Positions 1 to 7,251 of a DNA stretch of 18,503 bases are shown here, in pieces; the first letter of the stretch is position 1; each line of letters opens with the position of its first letter. This stretch comes from UM-FILTER-36-13 sp964394835 (lineage in GTDB: Bacteria > Patescibacteriota > Patescibacteriia > UBA1558 > GWA2-36-10). The DNA lies in NCBI GenBank assembly GCA_964394835.1, contig CAYMZA010000009.1, positions 1 to 18,503 on the forward strand, written 5' to 3'. The notes under the pieces are model-generated. The model was given only the letters and a program-made list of their open reading frames with translations, made no database searches and was not told the origin of the DNA. Made by a program: the position numbers and the translations under genes.

Positions 1-65
1 CAGTTGGTTAGAGCGCAGGACTCATAAGCCTGAGGTCGTGGGTTCAATTCCCACCTCTGCTACCA
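1..65 (+). tRNA. tRNA with CAT anticodon (elongator Met or Ile2), 5' end cut by the window
   Basis: The window opens inside the D-arm. The anticodon stem-loop (about 16-32) has the loop CTCATAA with anticodon CAT. The T-arm is GTGGG/CCCAC around TTCAATT, and the encoded 3' CCA is at 63-65. The stem lacks the three G-C pairs typical of initiator tRNA, so this is elongator tRNA-Met or the lysidine-modified tRNA-Ile(CAT). Telling these apart needs the missing acceptor strand. The last pair of the anticodon stem next to the loop is an A-G mismatch. Confidence 0.9.
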
Positions 66-73
66 TAAACCAT

Positions 74-148
74 TCCGGAGTAGCTCAGTGGTAGAGCAGT
101 TGACTGTTAATCAATTGGTCGTCGGTTCGAGTCCGACCTCCGGAGCCA
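74..148 (+). tRNA. tRNA-Asn(GTT)
   Basis: This is a complete cloverleaf. The acceptor TCCGGAG (74-80) pairs with CTCCGGA (138-144), the discriminator is G145, and CCA is encoded at 146-148. The anticodon loop CTGTTAA carries GTT, which reads asparagine codons. It lies 8 bp after the preceding tRNA and is probably co-transcribed with it. Confidence 0.96.
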
Positions 149-157
149 AACTAAAAA

Positions 158-185
158 CACCTTCTACAAGGTGATTTTTATTTTG
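158..185 (+). terminator. Rho-independent terminator of the tRNA unit
   Basis: CACCTT (158-163) and AAGGTG (168-173) form a six-pair stem with a CTAC loop, followed by a T-rich tract from 175. It lies 10 bp after tRNA-Asn in the right orientation. Confidence 0.8.
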
Positions 186-218
186 ACTTTAATACCATAA
201 AATGAAATAATTTAATAT

Positions 219-727
219 ATGTTAAAAAAGTATTGATTTTAACTAGACCAGGAGGATCTGGCAAAACAACCATAGCTAAACTTTTAATATAGAAGTGTAA
301 TTTTATTTTAATAGGTGGTGATAAATTAGATTCAGAATTTTTCCCAAACGGTGAACAATAGCTTTCAAAAAATTCTAAAAAATTAAACAAAACTCATAAC
401 AAGATTATTAAAGAAGCAAAAAAAATATTTCTAAATGATAATAATATTGTAATAGATTATATTATTTTTGGACAATACCTAGAATTCTTTAAAAAATGTA
501 AAAAAGAATTTAACAATAATTTAGAGATAAAAATTTTATTCCCATCTCAAAAAGAAATGATAAAAAGAAATAAAGAGAGAAAATGTTGGACTACTAGTAT
601 AGACAGAATAAAAACAGTAAGAAAAGAATTCCAAAATATTAAAAAAAATATTAAGAAAGAAAATTTTCTAAACACATCAAATCAAAGACCATAAGAAACA
701 TTTAATAAATATTTTTCCTGCTACTAA
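219..727 (+). pseudogene. Decayed P-loop kinase-like (AAA_33-type) ATP-binding protein gene
   Basis: In one plus frame (codons starting at 251, 254 and so on) a P-loop NTPase about 165 residues long can be read through several lesions. The Walker A motif is GGSGKTT (251-271). It is followed by IGGDKLDSEFFPNGE (about 311-355), a central IVIDYIIFGQYLEFF, and a C-terminal KERKCWTTSIDRIKTVRKEF. This layout resembles small nucleotide- or zeta-toxin-like kinases of the AAA_33 type, though the substrate is unknown. Four lesions are visible: the likely ATG (219) falls out of frame because the A-run at 224-229 seems one base short, TAG at 290-292, TAG at 359-361, and TAA at 692-694. TAG acts as a normal stop in other genes here, so amber readthrough is unlikely. 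The reading ends at TAA 725-727, touching the converging NUDIX gene. A sequencing error cannot explain all four lesions. Confidence 0.8.
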
Positions 728-728
728 A

Positions 729-1142
729 TTACTTTCTACTATGAAGATACTTATCAATAGATTCCCTATACCCTTTCCTTACATTTAATTTATTAAGCTC
801 ACTGGGTTTAACCCATATATAATCTATTTGTTCACTATTTAACTTTTCTAAATCTATTTCCCTTCTATCACTAAAACATTCATAAACAAGTACTATAAAA
901 TGTTTATCAACTTTTTCTGTATTTGAATTAAAAGACCATGAATATATAATATTACCAATATTAATGTCTTTCCAACCTAATTCTTCTTCACATTCTCTTT
1001 TTAAAGCTTTATGTGGAGTTTCATTGAATTCTATACGTCCACCTGGTAGTTCCCATTTACCCTTTTTGTCCTGAACAAAAAGTATTTTATCATTATAATG
1101 AAAGATACCTTTAGTAGTTATTCTTTGGATTTGTTTTTTCAT
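729..1142 (-). CDS. NUDIX hydrolase domain protein
   Basis: This 137-residue protein consists of one NUDIX fold. The complete Nudix box GX5EX7REUXEEXGU is at residues 35-57, starting GGRIEFNE and ending RECEEELGW; the glutamates of REXXEE bind the catalytic metal. The family hydrolyses nucleoside diphosphates linked to another group, such as oxidised or non-canonical NTPs and dinucleotide polyphosphates. The substrate cannot be told from sequence. Length is normal for a single-domain cytosolic NUDIX enzyme. The ATG at 1142 has no Shine-Dalgarno and lies about 12 nt downstream of the transcript start predicted from an extended -10 box. The gene is divergent from the zinc-ribbon gene and convergent with the kinase pseudogene. 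Confidence 0.93.
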   Translation of the reverse strand: MKKQIQRITTKGIFHYNDKILFVQDKKGKWELPGGRIEFNETPHKALKRECEEELGWKDINIGNIIYSWSFNSNTEKVDKHFIVLVYECFSDRREIDLEKLNSEQIDYIWVKPSELNKLNVRKGYRESIDKYLHSRK

Positions 1143-1161
1143 AAATTATTTTAATACGTGT

Positions 1162-1170
1162 ATTATACCA
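1162..1170 (-). promoter_or_regulatory. Extended -10 promoter of the NUDIX gene
   Basis: Read on the minus strand, the sequence is TGG-TATAAT, matching the extended -10 consensus TGnTATAAT exactly. No good -35 box lies 16-18 bp upstream, as is common for extended -10 promoters. Confidence 0.6.
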
Positions 1171-1175
1171 CACTA

Positions 1176-1204
1176 TTGCTTTTTTTTACTAAAAGTGTTA
1201 TAAA
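1176..1204 (+). promoter_or_regulatory. Promoter of the zinc-ribbon gene
   Basis: TTGCTT (1176-1181), a 17-bp spacer and TATAAA (1199-1204). The predicted start near 1211 leaves a leader of about 25 nt without a Shine-Dalgarno before the ATG at 1236. Confidence 0.55.
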
Positions 1205-1235
1205 TATAGTTATTAATTAATAAAAAAAATAAATT

Positions 1236-1739
1236 ATGAACAATTTTAACAGACACAGAGGTGACAGAGGTGGAAGACAAAATGATAGACGTGGTGGATT
1301 TAACAGAGGTGGTGGGTTCAACAGAGACAGAGAAGTAACAATGCATAGCGCTGTTTGTGATGCTTGTCAACAAGACTGCCAAGTACCTTTTAAGCCTACT
1401 AACACTAAACCAATATATTGCAGTAGCTGCTTTGAACAAAAAGGCGGAGGTAATAGATCAAATGATAGACGTGGTGGTGGAAGAGATAGAGGTCCTCGTT
1501 TTGAAAAAAAAGACACTGAAAATCATAAAGATATTTTAAAAGGTATTAAAACATTAAACTACAAACTTGATCAACTTATAGAAGTATTAAATCCTCAAAG
1601 TACAACAAAAGAAAAGAAAGATGAAACTAAAATAGTTGAAAAAAAAGCTCCAGCTAAGAAAACTGCGAAGAAGAAAGTAGTTAAAAAGAAAGCTACTAAG
1701 AAGAAAGTAGTTAAAAAGAAAGCTACTAAGAAGAAATAA
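1236..1739 (+). CDS. CxxC-x17-CxxC zinc-ribbon protein with lysine-rich C-terminal tail
   Basis: The 167-residue protein has three parts. Residues 1-34 are an RGG-type region rich in Arg, Gly and Asn. Residues 41-65 hold C41-D-A-C44, exactly 17 residues, then C62-S-S-C65, matching the CxxC-x17-CxxC domain common in Patescibacteria and probably binding one zinc. A second RGG-like stretch follows (about 70-87), then a short helical segment (about 94-115), and then a histone H1-like tail from about 130 made of KKVVKKKATKKK repeats. RGG boxes and poly-lysine tails suggest nucleic-acid binding, but the function is not established. The gene has its own promoter and terminator. The ATG follows an A/T-rich leader without a Shine-Dalgarno. 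The tail resembles the N-terminus of RpoD in this window. Confidence 0.9.
   Translation: MNNFNRHRGDRGGRQNDRRGGFNRGGGFNRDREVTMHSAVCDACQQDCQVPFKPTNTKPIYCSSCFEQKGGGNRSNDRRGGGRDRGPRFEKKDTENHKDILKGIKTLNYKLDQLIEVLNPQSTTKEKKDETKIVEKKAPAKKTAKKKVVKKKATKKKVVKKKATKKK
1668..1736 (+). repeat. 30-bp in-frame tandem repeat encoding the lysine-rich tail
   Basis: Two identical 30-bp units (1668-1697 and 1698-1727) are followed by a 9-bp partial copy. Each unit encodes ten residues, KKKVVKKKAT. The identity at DNA level suggests recent unit expansion, or slippage-prone length variation. Confidence 0.9.
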
Positions 1740-1750
1740 CTTACAAATAA

Positions 1751-1778
1751 AAAAAGCTACTCATTGAGTAGTTTTTTT
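1751..1778 (+). terminator. Rho-independent terminator after the zinc-ribbon gene
   Basis: CTACT (1757-1761) pairs with AGTAG (1767-1771), extended by the A-run upstream and followed by T7 (1772-1778). It lies 12 bp after the stop codon. Confidence 0.85.
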
Positions 1779-1792
1779 AATACCATCAAACA

Positions 1793-1821
1793 TTGACATA
1801 ATGTAATATTTTTAGTATTAT
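1793..1821 (+). promoter_or_regulatory. Near-consensus sigma-70 promoter of bipA, giving an apparently leaderless mRNA
   Basis: TTGACA (1793-1798), a 17-bp spacer and TATTAT (1816-1821). Only seven bases separate the -10 box from the bipA ATG (1829), so the expected transcription start falls at or within one base of the A of ATG. CATAATG (1797-1803) and CATTATG (1825-1831) form a 7-bp inverted repeat around the -10 box, which may be chance. Confidence 0.8.
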
Positions 1822-1828
1822 ATGCATT

Positions 1829-3607
1829 ATGGAAATTAGAAACATAGCTATTATTGCACACGTTGATCATGGTAAAACTGCTTTAACAGATGCAGTATTA
1901 AAACAAACAGGAGCACTATCAGATGAAAGTATAAGTATGGATTCAAACGCTTTAGAAAAAGAGCGTGGTATTACTATTTATTCTAAAAATGCATCCGTAT
2001 TCTACAAGGATACAAGAATTAATATTATAGATACACCAGGACATGCTGACTTTGGATCAGAGGTAGAACGAGTATTAAGATCAATTGATAGTGTATTATT
2101 AATAGTTGATGCTCAAGAAGGACCAATGCCTCAAACTAGATTTGTTTTAAAAAAATCTCTTGAACTAGGATTAAAACCTATTGTTGTAATTAATAAAATT
2201 GATAAACCTGCAGCCAATCCAAATCTAACACATGAGCAAGTTTTTGATTTATTTATAGAGCTAGGCGCATCTGAAGAACAATTAGATTTTACAACTATAT
2301 ATACTATTGGTAAAAATGGTATAGCTAAAAAATATTTAACAGATGAATCAGATAATATTAATCCATTATTAGATATGATAATAGAAAAAGTACCTGTAGC
2401 TAAATCTAATACGGAGGCCCCTCTACGTTTTCAAGCATTTAATCTTGCATACGATGACTTCTTGGGTCGTTTAGCGATTGGAAGAATATATGAAGGTACA
2501 TTAAATATTAAAGGTAACTTAATTCTAAAAAAATTAAACGGTGAAAATGAAAAAGGTAAGGTTACAAAAATATTTACTTTTCATGGACTAAATAGAAAAG
2601 AAGTAGATGAAGCTGTAGCCGGAGATATTGTAATGATATCTGGATTTCCTAATATTGATATTGGAGAAACAATATGTGTTTCGGAAGATCAAAAACCACT
2701 TCCAGCTATAACTGTAGATGAACCAACTATATCTTTAGATTTTTTAGTTAATAATTCTCCTTTTGCTGGAAAAGAAGGCAAGTATGTTACTAGTAAACAA
2801 ATAAAAGAAAGACTAGAAAAAGAATTAGAGATAAACGTAGGATTAAAAATAGATTTTTCTGGAGATGTTTTTCAAGTATATAGTAGAGGTGAATTACATG
2901 CTGCTATATTAATAGAAACAATGAGAAGAGAAGGTTTTGAATTACAAGTTTCTCAACCAAAAGTTATTATAGAAGAAAAGGAAGGAAAAAAATTTGAACC
3001 ATTTGAAGAAGTAACAATAGATGTACCAGAAACTAATTCTGGAATTGTTCTAGAAAAAATAGGTAAAAGAAAAGGTATTACCACTAGTATTAAAAATGAA
3101 AATAATCAAATGAATTTAATATTTGAAATGCCTACTAGAGGATTACTTGGGTATCGCGGAGAGTTTACAGTTGACACACGTGGTGAGGGAATATTATGTT
3201 CTAGGACAATTGGATATAGACCTCATGTTGGTGATATTCAAAAAAGAAATGTTGGATCTATGATATCTATGGCTACAGGAAAAGCATTAGGATTTTCTTT
3301 ATTTAATTTACAAAATCGAGGAAGTTTATATATAGGTCCTGGAATGGAAATTTATGAAGGCATGGTAATTGGTAACACAGCTAAAGGATTAGACATGACT
3401 GTTAACCCAACAAAAGGAAAACAATTAAGTAATATGCGTAGTTCAGGAGCTGATGAAGCTATAAGTTTAGCACCTCCTAATATCTTAAATATTGAAATTG
3501 GCCTAGAAATAATCTCTGAAGATGAGTATCTAGAAATAACTCCAGAAAATGTAAGATTACGTAAACAAAAATTAAAAGAAAATGAAAGAAAAGTTAGTAA
3601 TAAATAA
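1829..3607 (+). CDS. typA: Translational GTPase BipA/TypA
   Basis: This is a 592-residue ribosome-associated GTPase of the EF-G family that acts in ribosome assembly and stress adaptation. The G-domain motifs are complete: P-loop AHVDHGKT (10-17), switch I ERGITI (45-50), DTPGHADF (68-75) and NKID (122-125). The beta-barrel domain II follows (about 200-290), then the EF-G III/V-like domains, and the BipA-specific C-terminal domain with RGLLGYRGEF. Length is close to the usual 600-610. The start is fixed by the near-consensus promoter ending 7 bp upstream of ATG 1829 and by the canonical N-terminus MEIRNIAIIAHVDHGK. No Shine-Dalgarno can exist on such an mRNA, so 70S initiation on a leaderless transcript is inferred. 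The gene is monocistronic and ends at the terminator shared with the small minus-strand gene. Confidence 0.98.
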   Translation: MEIRNIAIIAHVDHGKTALTDAVLKQTGALSDESISMDSNALEKERGITIYSKNASVFYKDTRINIIDTPGHADFGSEVERVLRSIDSVLLIVDAQEGPMPQTRFVLKKSLELGLKPIVVINKIDKPAANPNLTHEQVFDLFIELGASEEQLDFTTIYTIGKNGIAKKYLTDESDNINPLLDMIIEKVPVAKSNTEAPLRFQAFNLAYDDFLGRLAIGRIYEGTLNIKGNLILKKLNGENEKGKVTKIFTFHGLNRKEVDEAVAGDIVMISGFPNIDIGETICVSEDQKPLPAITVDEPTISLDFLVNNSPFAGKEGKYVTSKQIKERLEKELEINVGLKIDFSGDVFQVYSRGELHAAILIETMRREGFELQVSQPKVIIEEKEGKKFEPFEEVTIDVPETNSGIVLEKIGKRKGITTSIKNENNQMNLIFEMPTRGLLGYRGEFTVDTRGEGILCSRTIGYRPHVGDIQKRNVGSMISMATGKALGFSLFNLQNRGSLYIGPGMEIYEGMVIGNTAKGLDMTVNPTKGKQLSNMRSSGADEAISLAPPNILNIEIGLEIISEDEYLEITPENVRLRKQKLKENERKVSNK

Positions 3608-3611
3608 AAAT

Positions 3612-3644
3612 AAACCCGCTGAATTATCTTCAACGGGTTTTTTT
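3612..3644. terminator. Bidirectional terminator between typA and the small membrane protein gene
   Basis: AACCCG-C-TGAA (3613-3623) pairs with TTCA-A-CGGGTT (3629-3639) with one mismatch and a TTATC loop. A T-run from 3638 serves the plus strand. The A-rich stretch at 3603-3614 gives a U-tract on the minus strand. Confidence 0.85.
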
Positions 3645-3645
3645 G

Positions 3646-3747
3646 TTATAATACTCCAAATTTAAAGAGTAAAAAAAGTATAAACATAGCACCAAGGACT
3701 ATCCCAATAGCAATAGGCATACTATAGCTCTTCTGTTGATCTCTCAT
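3646..3747 (-). CDS. 33-residue single-pass membrane protein, unknown function
   Basis: This short ORF has strong gene signals. The ribosome binding site AAAGGAGG is placed 6 nt before the ATG, a promoter lies upstream, and a terminator begins directly after the stop. The peptide starts with a polar stretch, MRDQQKSYSM (1-10). One hydrophobic span of about 21 residues follows (about 11-31), containing PIAIGIVLGAMFILFLLF, and it ends KFGVL. It is probably a small inner-membrane protein. I recognise no family. Its Shine-Dalgarno contrasts with the SD-less core genes around it. It is transcribed toward typA and sits downstream of the glycosyltransferase gene on the same strand, but appears to have its own promoter. 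Confidence 0.75.
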   Translation of the reverse strand: MRDQQKSYSMPIAIGIVLGAMFILFLLFKFGVL

Positions 3748-3790
3748 AGCTATCCTCCTTTCAAAATTACAATGAACTAACTACCTAAAC

Positions 3791-3817
3791 ATTATATATA
3801 TTTATATAAAAAGTCAA
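3791..3817 (-). promoter_or_regulatory. Promoter of the 33-residue membrane protein gene
   Basis: On the minus strand TTGACT (3817-3812) directly abuts the TAG stop of the upstream glycosyltransferase gene. The -10 is TATAAT (3796-3791, 15-bp spacer) or TAATGT (3794-3789, 17-bp spacer). A leader of about 35-40 nt carries the ribosome binding site. Confidence 0.6.
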
Positions 3818-5446
3818 CTATTTTAATAGCTTTAATCGACCTTTATCAAAAATTAAAAATAATGTATCTTCATCTTTTGGGTACAAACGAATAATATTAG
3901 AAGTAAAGTTCTGATAATTATATCCCCATAATTCAAAATACACGTCATTAATAGTGATAGAAGTTTTACCAGTTACAATATACCCACCATCCCTACTCTC
4001 TCCCAACCATCCTTTTTCTTCATTTTTCCATTTTAGTAAACTTTTATTATAATTTTCTAAATTCAATCGAGTATATACTGGTAACGGATAAATATCTGGA
4101 TGATTATCTGGATAATATAATTCCAAGGCCTGCTGAAGATTATTACGAAATACTTCTCCTCCTAATAAATTATCTGGCAAACTAACAGAAACAAGTTTTT
4201 GATCATTTTCTAATTTTAATAATGAATAGCTATCCACAATTTGTTTACTAAGCATACTAGATTCTCTCCAAATTATATTTTTGTAACAAATAATTATACT
4301 ACTTAACAGTAAAAATAAAATAAAAATAATGAATTTATTTTTTTTAAACCAGTGAAAATTATACAAGACAAGTAAAATCCATATAACAAATAAACTAGAT
4401 GGTAAATACATATATCTTTCTCCTGCAAAAGTTAAATGATGTAAATCAGTAATCAACATTGGTGCTAAAAGAAATAGAAATACAGAAAAAATAATAACTT
4501 GTAAAAATTTCTTCTTAAACAAGGAAATTGAAAAATATAAAATTAAAGAAAGTAATAAAATGATAATAATAATTTCAGAATAATGATAAATAGCTTTATA
4601 CATCAACGATCTTATAAAACTAAAAGTAAAAAAATCTCCCAAATAAGCAGCTAAATTCCCCAACCATTTATTAATAGAAATTTGTAATATATGACTACCA
4701 TAATAACCAAAAAAAAGTCCTGTTGAGAAAAAACGAATACAAAAAAATAAAACTAAAATTAAAAAATATCCTGATATATAAAAATAAGTACTTAATAATT
4801 TATTCCTATTATTAATAGAAATAAAATAAATTTCTAGCATAAGTATAACAAACGGTAAGCTAATAGCAATTTCTTTAATTAATAAAGCTATAATAAAAAA
4901 TAATATTGATAAAAATAACTTTGCTCTTTTTCTAGAACTTTTAAAATCAATATATTTGATTAATGATAAAATATAAAAGCTGGTTGCCCATAAATGTGGC
5001 CAAGCAGCAACCCAAGAAATAACCTCTACTTGAATAGGCCATATTAAGAATAACAAACCAGCAATAAAAGCCCAAATTTTAGTATTAGAAAATTTAGCAA
5101 AAGAAAAAATACGATTAGACAATAAAAAAACAAGGAAAGCATTTAAAGAGTGCAATAAGATACTAAACAAATGATATACAAAATAATTTAAACCAAAAAA
5201 ATTATAAAAAAATTTAAATATAAAAACCAATAGCGGATTATATGATCCACCAAACGTATTTCCTTCATAATTAGTTAAAAAAATACGCCAAGATATTTCT
5301 GTGTCTCTAGCAATAACTAACCAATGAAAATCATCTGAAACAAAAAAATTATTTAAAGTTTTAGAAAAAAATAAAAACGAAATTAAAAAAAATACCAACC
5401 ATAGTATTAATGACTGATATTTTCTTATTGTACTATATTTAATCAT
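3818..5446 (-). CDS. Polytopic membrane glycosyltransferase of GT-C fold (TMTC/PMT-like)
   Basis: This 542-residue protein has about ten or more hydrophobic spans. After the first span comes SDDFHWL with acidic pair D38-D39 in the first external loop, the usual catalytic and metal site of GT-C enzymes that use polyprenyl-phosphate sugars. A later ERYMYLPSS motif resembles bacterial relatives of the TMTC/O-mannosyltransferase group. The last ~110 residues are hydrophilic and probably extracytoplasmic; no TPR repeats are seen. The likely role is sugar transfer onto an envelope protein or glycan; donor and acceptor are unknown. It is the last gene of the dnaG-rpoD run, starting 3 bp after the preceding stop, without a Shine-Dalgarno. 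It ends in TAG, which doubles as the edge of the next promoter. Confidence 0.75.
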   Translation of the reverse strand: MIKYSTIRKYQSLILWLVFFLISFLFFSKTLNNFFVSDDFHWLVIARDTEISWRIFLTNYEGNTFGGSYNPLLVFIFKFFYNFFGLNYFVYHLFSILLHSLNAFLVFLLSNRIFSFAKFSNTKIWAFIAGLLFLIWPIQVEVISWVAAWPHLWATSFYILSLIKYIDFKSSRKRAKLFLSILFFIIALLIKEIAISLPFVILMLEIYFISINNRNKLLSTYFYISGYFLILVLFFCIRFFSTGLFFGYYGSHILQISINKWLGNLAAYLGDFFTFSFIRSLMYKAIYHYSEIIIIILLLSLILYFSISLFKKKFLQVIIFSVFLFLLAPMLITDLHHLTFAGERYMYLPSSLFVIWILLVLYNFHWFKKNKFIIFILFLLLSSIIICYKNIIWRESSMLSKQIVDSYSLLKLENDQKLVSVSLPDNLLGGEVFRNNLQQALELYYPDNHPDIYPLPVYTRLNLENYNKSLLKWKNEEKGWLGESRDGGYIVTGKTSITINDVYFELWGYNYQNFTSNIIRLYPKDEDTLFLIFDKGRLKLLK

Positions 5447-5449
5447 TAT

Positions 5450-5908
5450 TTAAAAAGTAATCTTTATAACGAATAATGTAAATATAATCTGTATTGGTAC
5501 TCCATAAACTATGGAATAATGATAACCTATTAAATCATGAATTCTATGATGTAGTCTAGCATACCAAGTTAAAGATTTAATTTTAAAAGTATCAATCGAA
5601 ATCCAAGCTAAGTCTGGTAACCAAGCTCCAAACACAGCGGAGAAAACAATCCAATTATTAAAAGATGGATTTTTTATTATAAACAAATACATTAATAAAA
5701 TAGCTAGTACAATATCAATTGAAGCTGTTTTCATTAAATACAAACGTTTTTCTTTTTCTGTTTCTTTATGAGATGCTAACCCTTCATCACCATGAGGTAT
5801 TATATCTAAAACAAAATGAGATAATAATGCAAAGAAAAAAGCAGTAACAGGGTCTGCTACCCTAGTCGTTATCCATAAGGCTACTGATGTATGAGGAGTT
5901 ATAAACAT
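5450..5908 (-). CDS. Small polytopic membrane protein, resembling YdjM/DUF457 metal-dependent hydrolases
   Basis: The 152-residue protein has about four hydrophobic spans. It has a histidine- and aspartate-rich pattern: H6 near the start, then SHFVLDIIPHGDE (about 30-42), WLPDLAW in the middle, and RLHHRIHDLIGYH near the C-terminus. Conserved His/Asp next to membrane spans recalls the YdjM/LexA-regulated membrane hydrolase family, whose biochemical activity is itself poorly known. The family match rests on pattern only. It starts 2 bp after the rpoD stop and ends 3 bp before the glycosyltransferase start, so co-transcription with rpoD is likely. No Shine-Dalgarno is present. Confidence 0.6.
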   Translation of the reverse strand: MFITPHTSVALWITTRVADPVTAFFFALLSHFVLDIIPHGDEGLASHKETEKEKRLYLMKTASIDIVLAILLMYLFIIKNPSFNNWIVFSAVFGAWLPDLAWISIDTFKIKSLTWYARLHHRIHDLIGYHYSIVYGVPIQIIFTLFVIKITF

Positions 5909-5910
5909 AA

Positions 5911-7245
5911 TTAATAATCTCTTAACCTTCTCATGTCTTCATGTTTCTTCATTCTCTCTAATGCCTTGGCTTCTATCTGACGAATACGTTCTCTAGTAAC
6001 ACCAAACTCCTGTCCAACTTCTTCTAGTGTATGTGCTACACCGTCTGTTAATCCAAACCTCATTTCTAATATTTTCTGTTCTCTTGGTGTTAAATCACCA
6101 ATTATACCCCTTACATGATCTGCTAATAACTTTAAAGAGGCAACTCTATCTGGTGTTATATTTTTATCATCTACTATAAAATCACCTAAAGTACTGTCTT
6201 CTTCATCATCACCAACAGAAGCTTCTAAAGATACGGTTTCTTGTGATATCTTCATTATATTTCTTATCTTATCTATTTCTTCTCCCATTTCAGCTGCAAT
6301 TTCTTCTGGCAAAGGATCTCTACCTAGTTCTTGTACTAAACGACGTTCAACTTGATTAAAACGATTAATTGTTTCTACCATATGTACAGGAATACGAATA
6401 GTTCTAGATTGATCAGCTAAAGCCCTTGTAATACCCTGTCTAATCCACCATGTAGCATAAGTTGAAAACTTATACCCCTTACGATAGTCAAACTTTTCTA
6501 CAGCTCTAAATAATCCAATATTACCTTCTTGTATTAAGTCTAGTAATGACAAAGATCTTCCAGTAAACTTCTTGGCAATACTAACAACCAAACGTAAATT
6601 AGATTCTATTAATTTTTTCTTAGCATTTATATCACCCTTTTCTTTTCTTTTAGCATACATTACTTCTTCCTCGTGCTTTAATAATGGCACCTTACCTATT
6701 TCTCTTAAATACATTTGAATAGAATCAGCAGAAATGTCTGTTAGATCTCCCCTTTTCCTATCACCAGTAATACCAAACTTTTCTAACAAATTTTCATCCT
6801 TATCTTGAGAACCCAAAATACCACCCTCTGTTTCAATAACTTGAATACTCATATCATCTAAGTCATCTAAAAATAGTTCTAGGGAAATAATATAGTCTTC
6901 TAAATCAGAAAAAACACGTAAAATTTCATCTTCGGTAATAAAGGCTCTAGAATGACCTTTTTTTATTAAAATTTCCACCAAAGACATATCTAGCTTTGCC
7001 TTTGGAGCCCTAATCTTACGTTTAACTTTTTTTCTAATTGTTTTTTTAGTCGCTTTCTTTTTAGTAATTTTCTTTTTTACTACTTTCTTTTTAGTAGTTT
7101 TCTTTTTTACCGCTGTTTTTTTAACAGCTGGTTTACTTACCTTTTTAGGTTTGTTTGCACTGCTTTTAACAGTGTTTTTCTTTTTTTTATTCAATTGTTT
7201 TTTACTGACTTTTTTACGGACAGTAGTTTTTTTCTTAGCGGGCAT
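5911..7245 (-). CDS. rpoD: Primary sigma factor RpoD (sigma-70) with lysine-rich N-terminal extension
   Basis: This 444-residue primary sigma factor directs RNA polymerase to housekeeping promoters. Residues 1 to about 85 are a basic tail of Lys-rich repeats (such as KKKVVKKKITKKKATKK). A region 1.1-like segment (about 88-135) and region 1.2 (DSIQMYLREIGKVPLL) follow. Region 2 is complete: NLRLVVSIAKKF, DLIQEGNIGLFRAVEKFDY, and the -10 recognition helix with YKFSTYATWWIRQGI. Region 3 follows, and region 4 ends with LTPREQKILEMRFGL and the helix-turn-helix VTRERIRQIEAKALERM. The large non-conserved insert of proteobacterial RpoD is absent. TTGACA/TATAAT promoters in the window fit this factor. 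The start is 6 bp after the dnaG stop. A TATAAT 5 bp before the ATG could be an extra leaderless promoter, but its -35 is poor. Confidence 0.97.
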   Translation of the reverse strand: MPAKKKTTVRKKVSKKQLNKKKKNTVKSSANKPKKVSKPAVKKTAVKKKTTKKKVVKKKITKKKATKKTIRKKVKRKIRAPKAKLDMSLVEILIKKGHSRAFITEDEILRVFSDLEDYIISLELFLDDLDDMSIQVIETEGGILGSQDKDENLLEKFGITGDRKRGDLTDISADSIQMYLREIGKVPLLKHEEEVMYAKRKEKGDINAKKKLIESNLRLVVSIAKKFTGRSLSLLDLIQEGNIGLFRAVEKFDYRKGYKFSTYATWWIRQGITRALADQSRTIRIPVHMVETINRFNQVERRLVQELGRDPLPEEIAAEMGEEIDKIRNIMKISQETVSLEASVGDDEEDSTLGDFIVDDKNITPDRVASLKLLADHVRGIIGDLTPREQKILEMRFGLTDGVAHTLEEVGQEFGVTRERIRQIEAKALERMKKHEDMRRLRDY

Positions 7246-7251
7246 GCGCTA

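Noticed and set aside
178..390. Minus-strand ORF of 70 residues
   Set aside because: It is the antisense of the kinase pseudogene and terminator; the plus-strand reading has a clear Walker A motif.
224..727. Alternative genetic code or amber suppression to explain the in-frame stops
   Set aside because: TAG and TGA both end well-supported genes here, and the pseudogene also has an ochre stop and a frameshift.
1173..1439. Minus-strand ORF of 88 residues
   Set aside because: It lies opposite the zinc-ribbon gene and both divergent promoters; its sequence is low-complexity Ser/Thr/Val mirrored from RGG codons.
1668..1736. CRISPR-like repeat array
   Set aside because: The repeats are contiguous, without spacers, in frame, and encode a lysine-rich tail.
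3352..3633. Minus-strand ORF of 93 residues
   Set aside because: It is antisense to the conserved C-terminus of typA and runs through the terminator.
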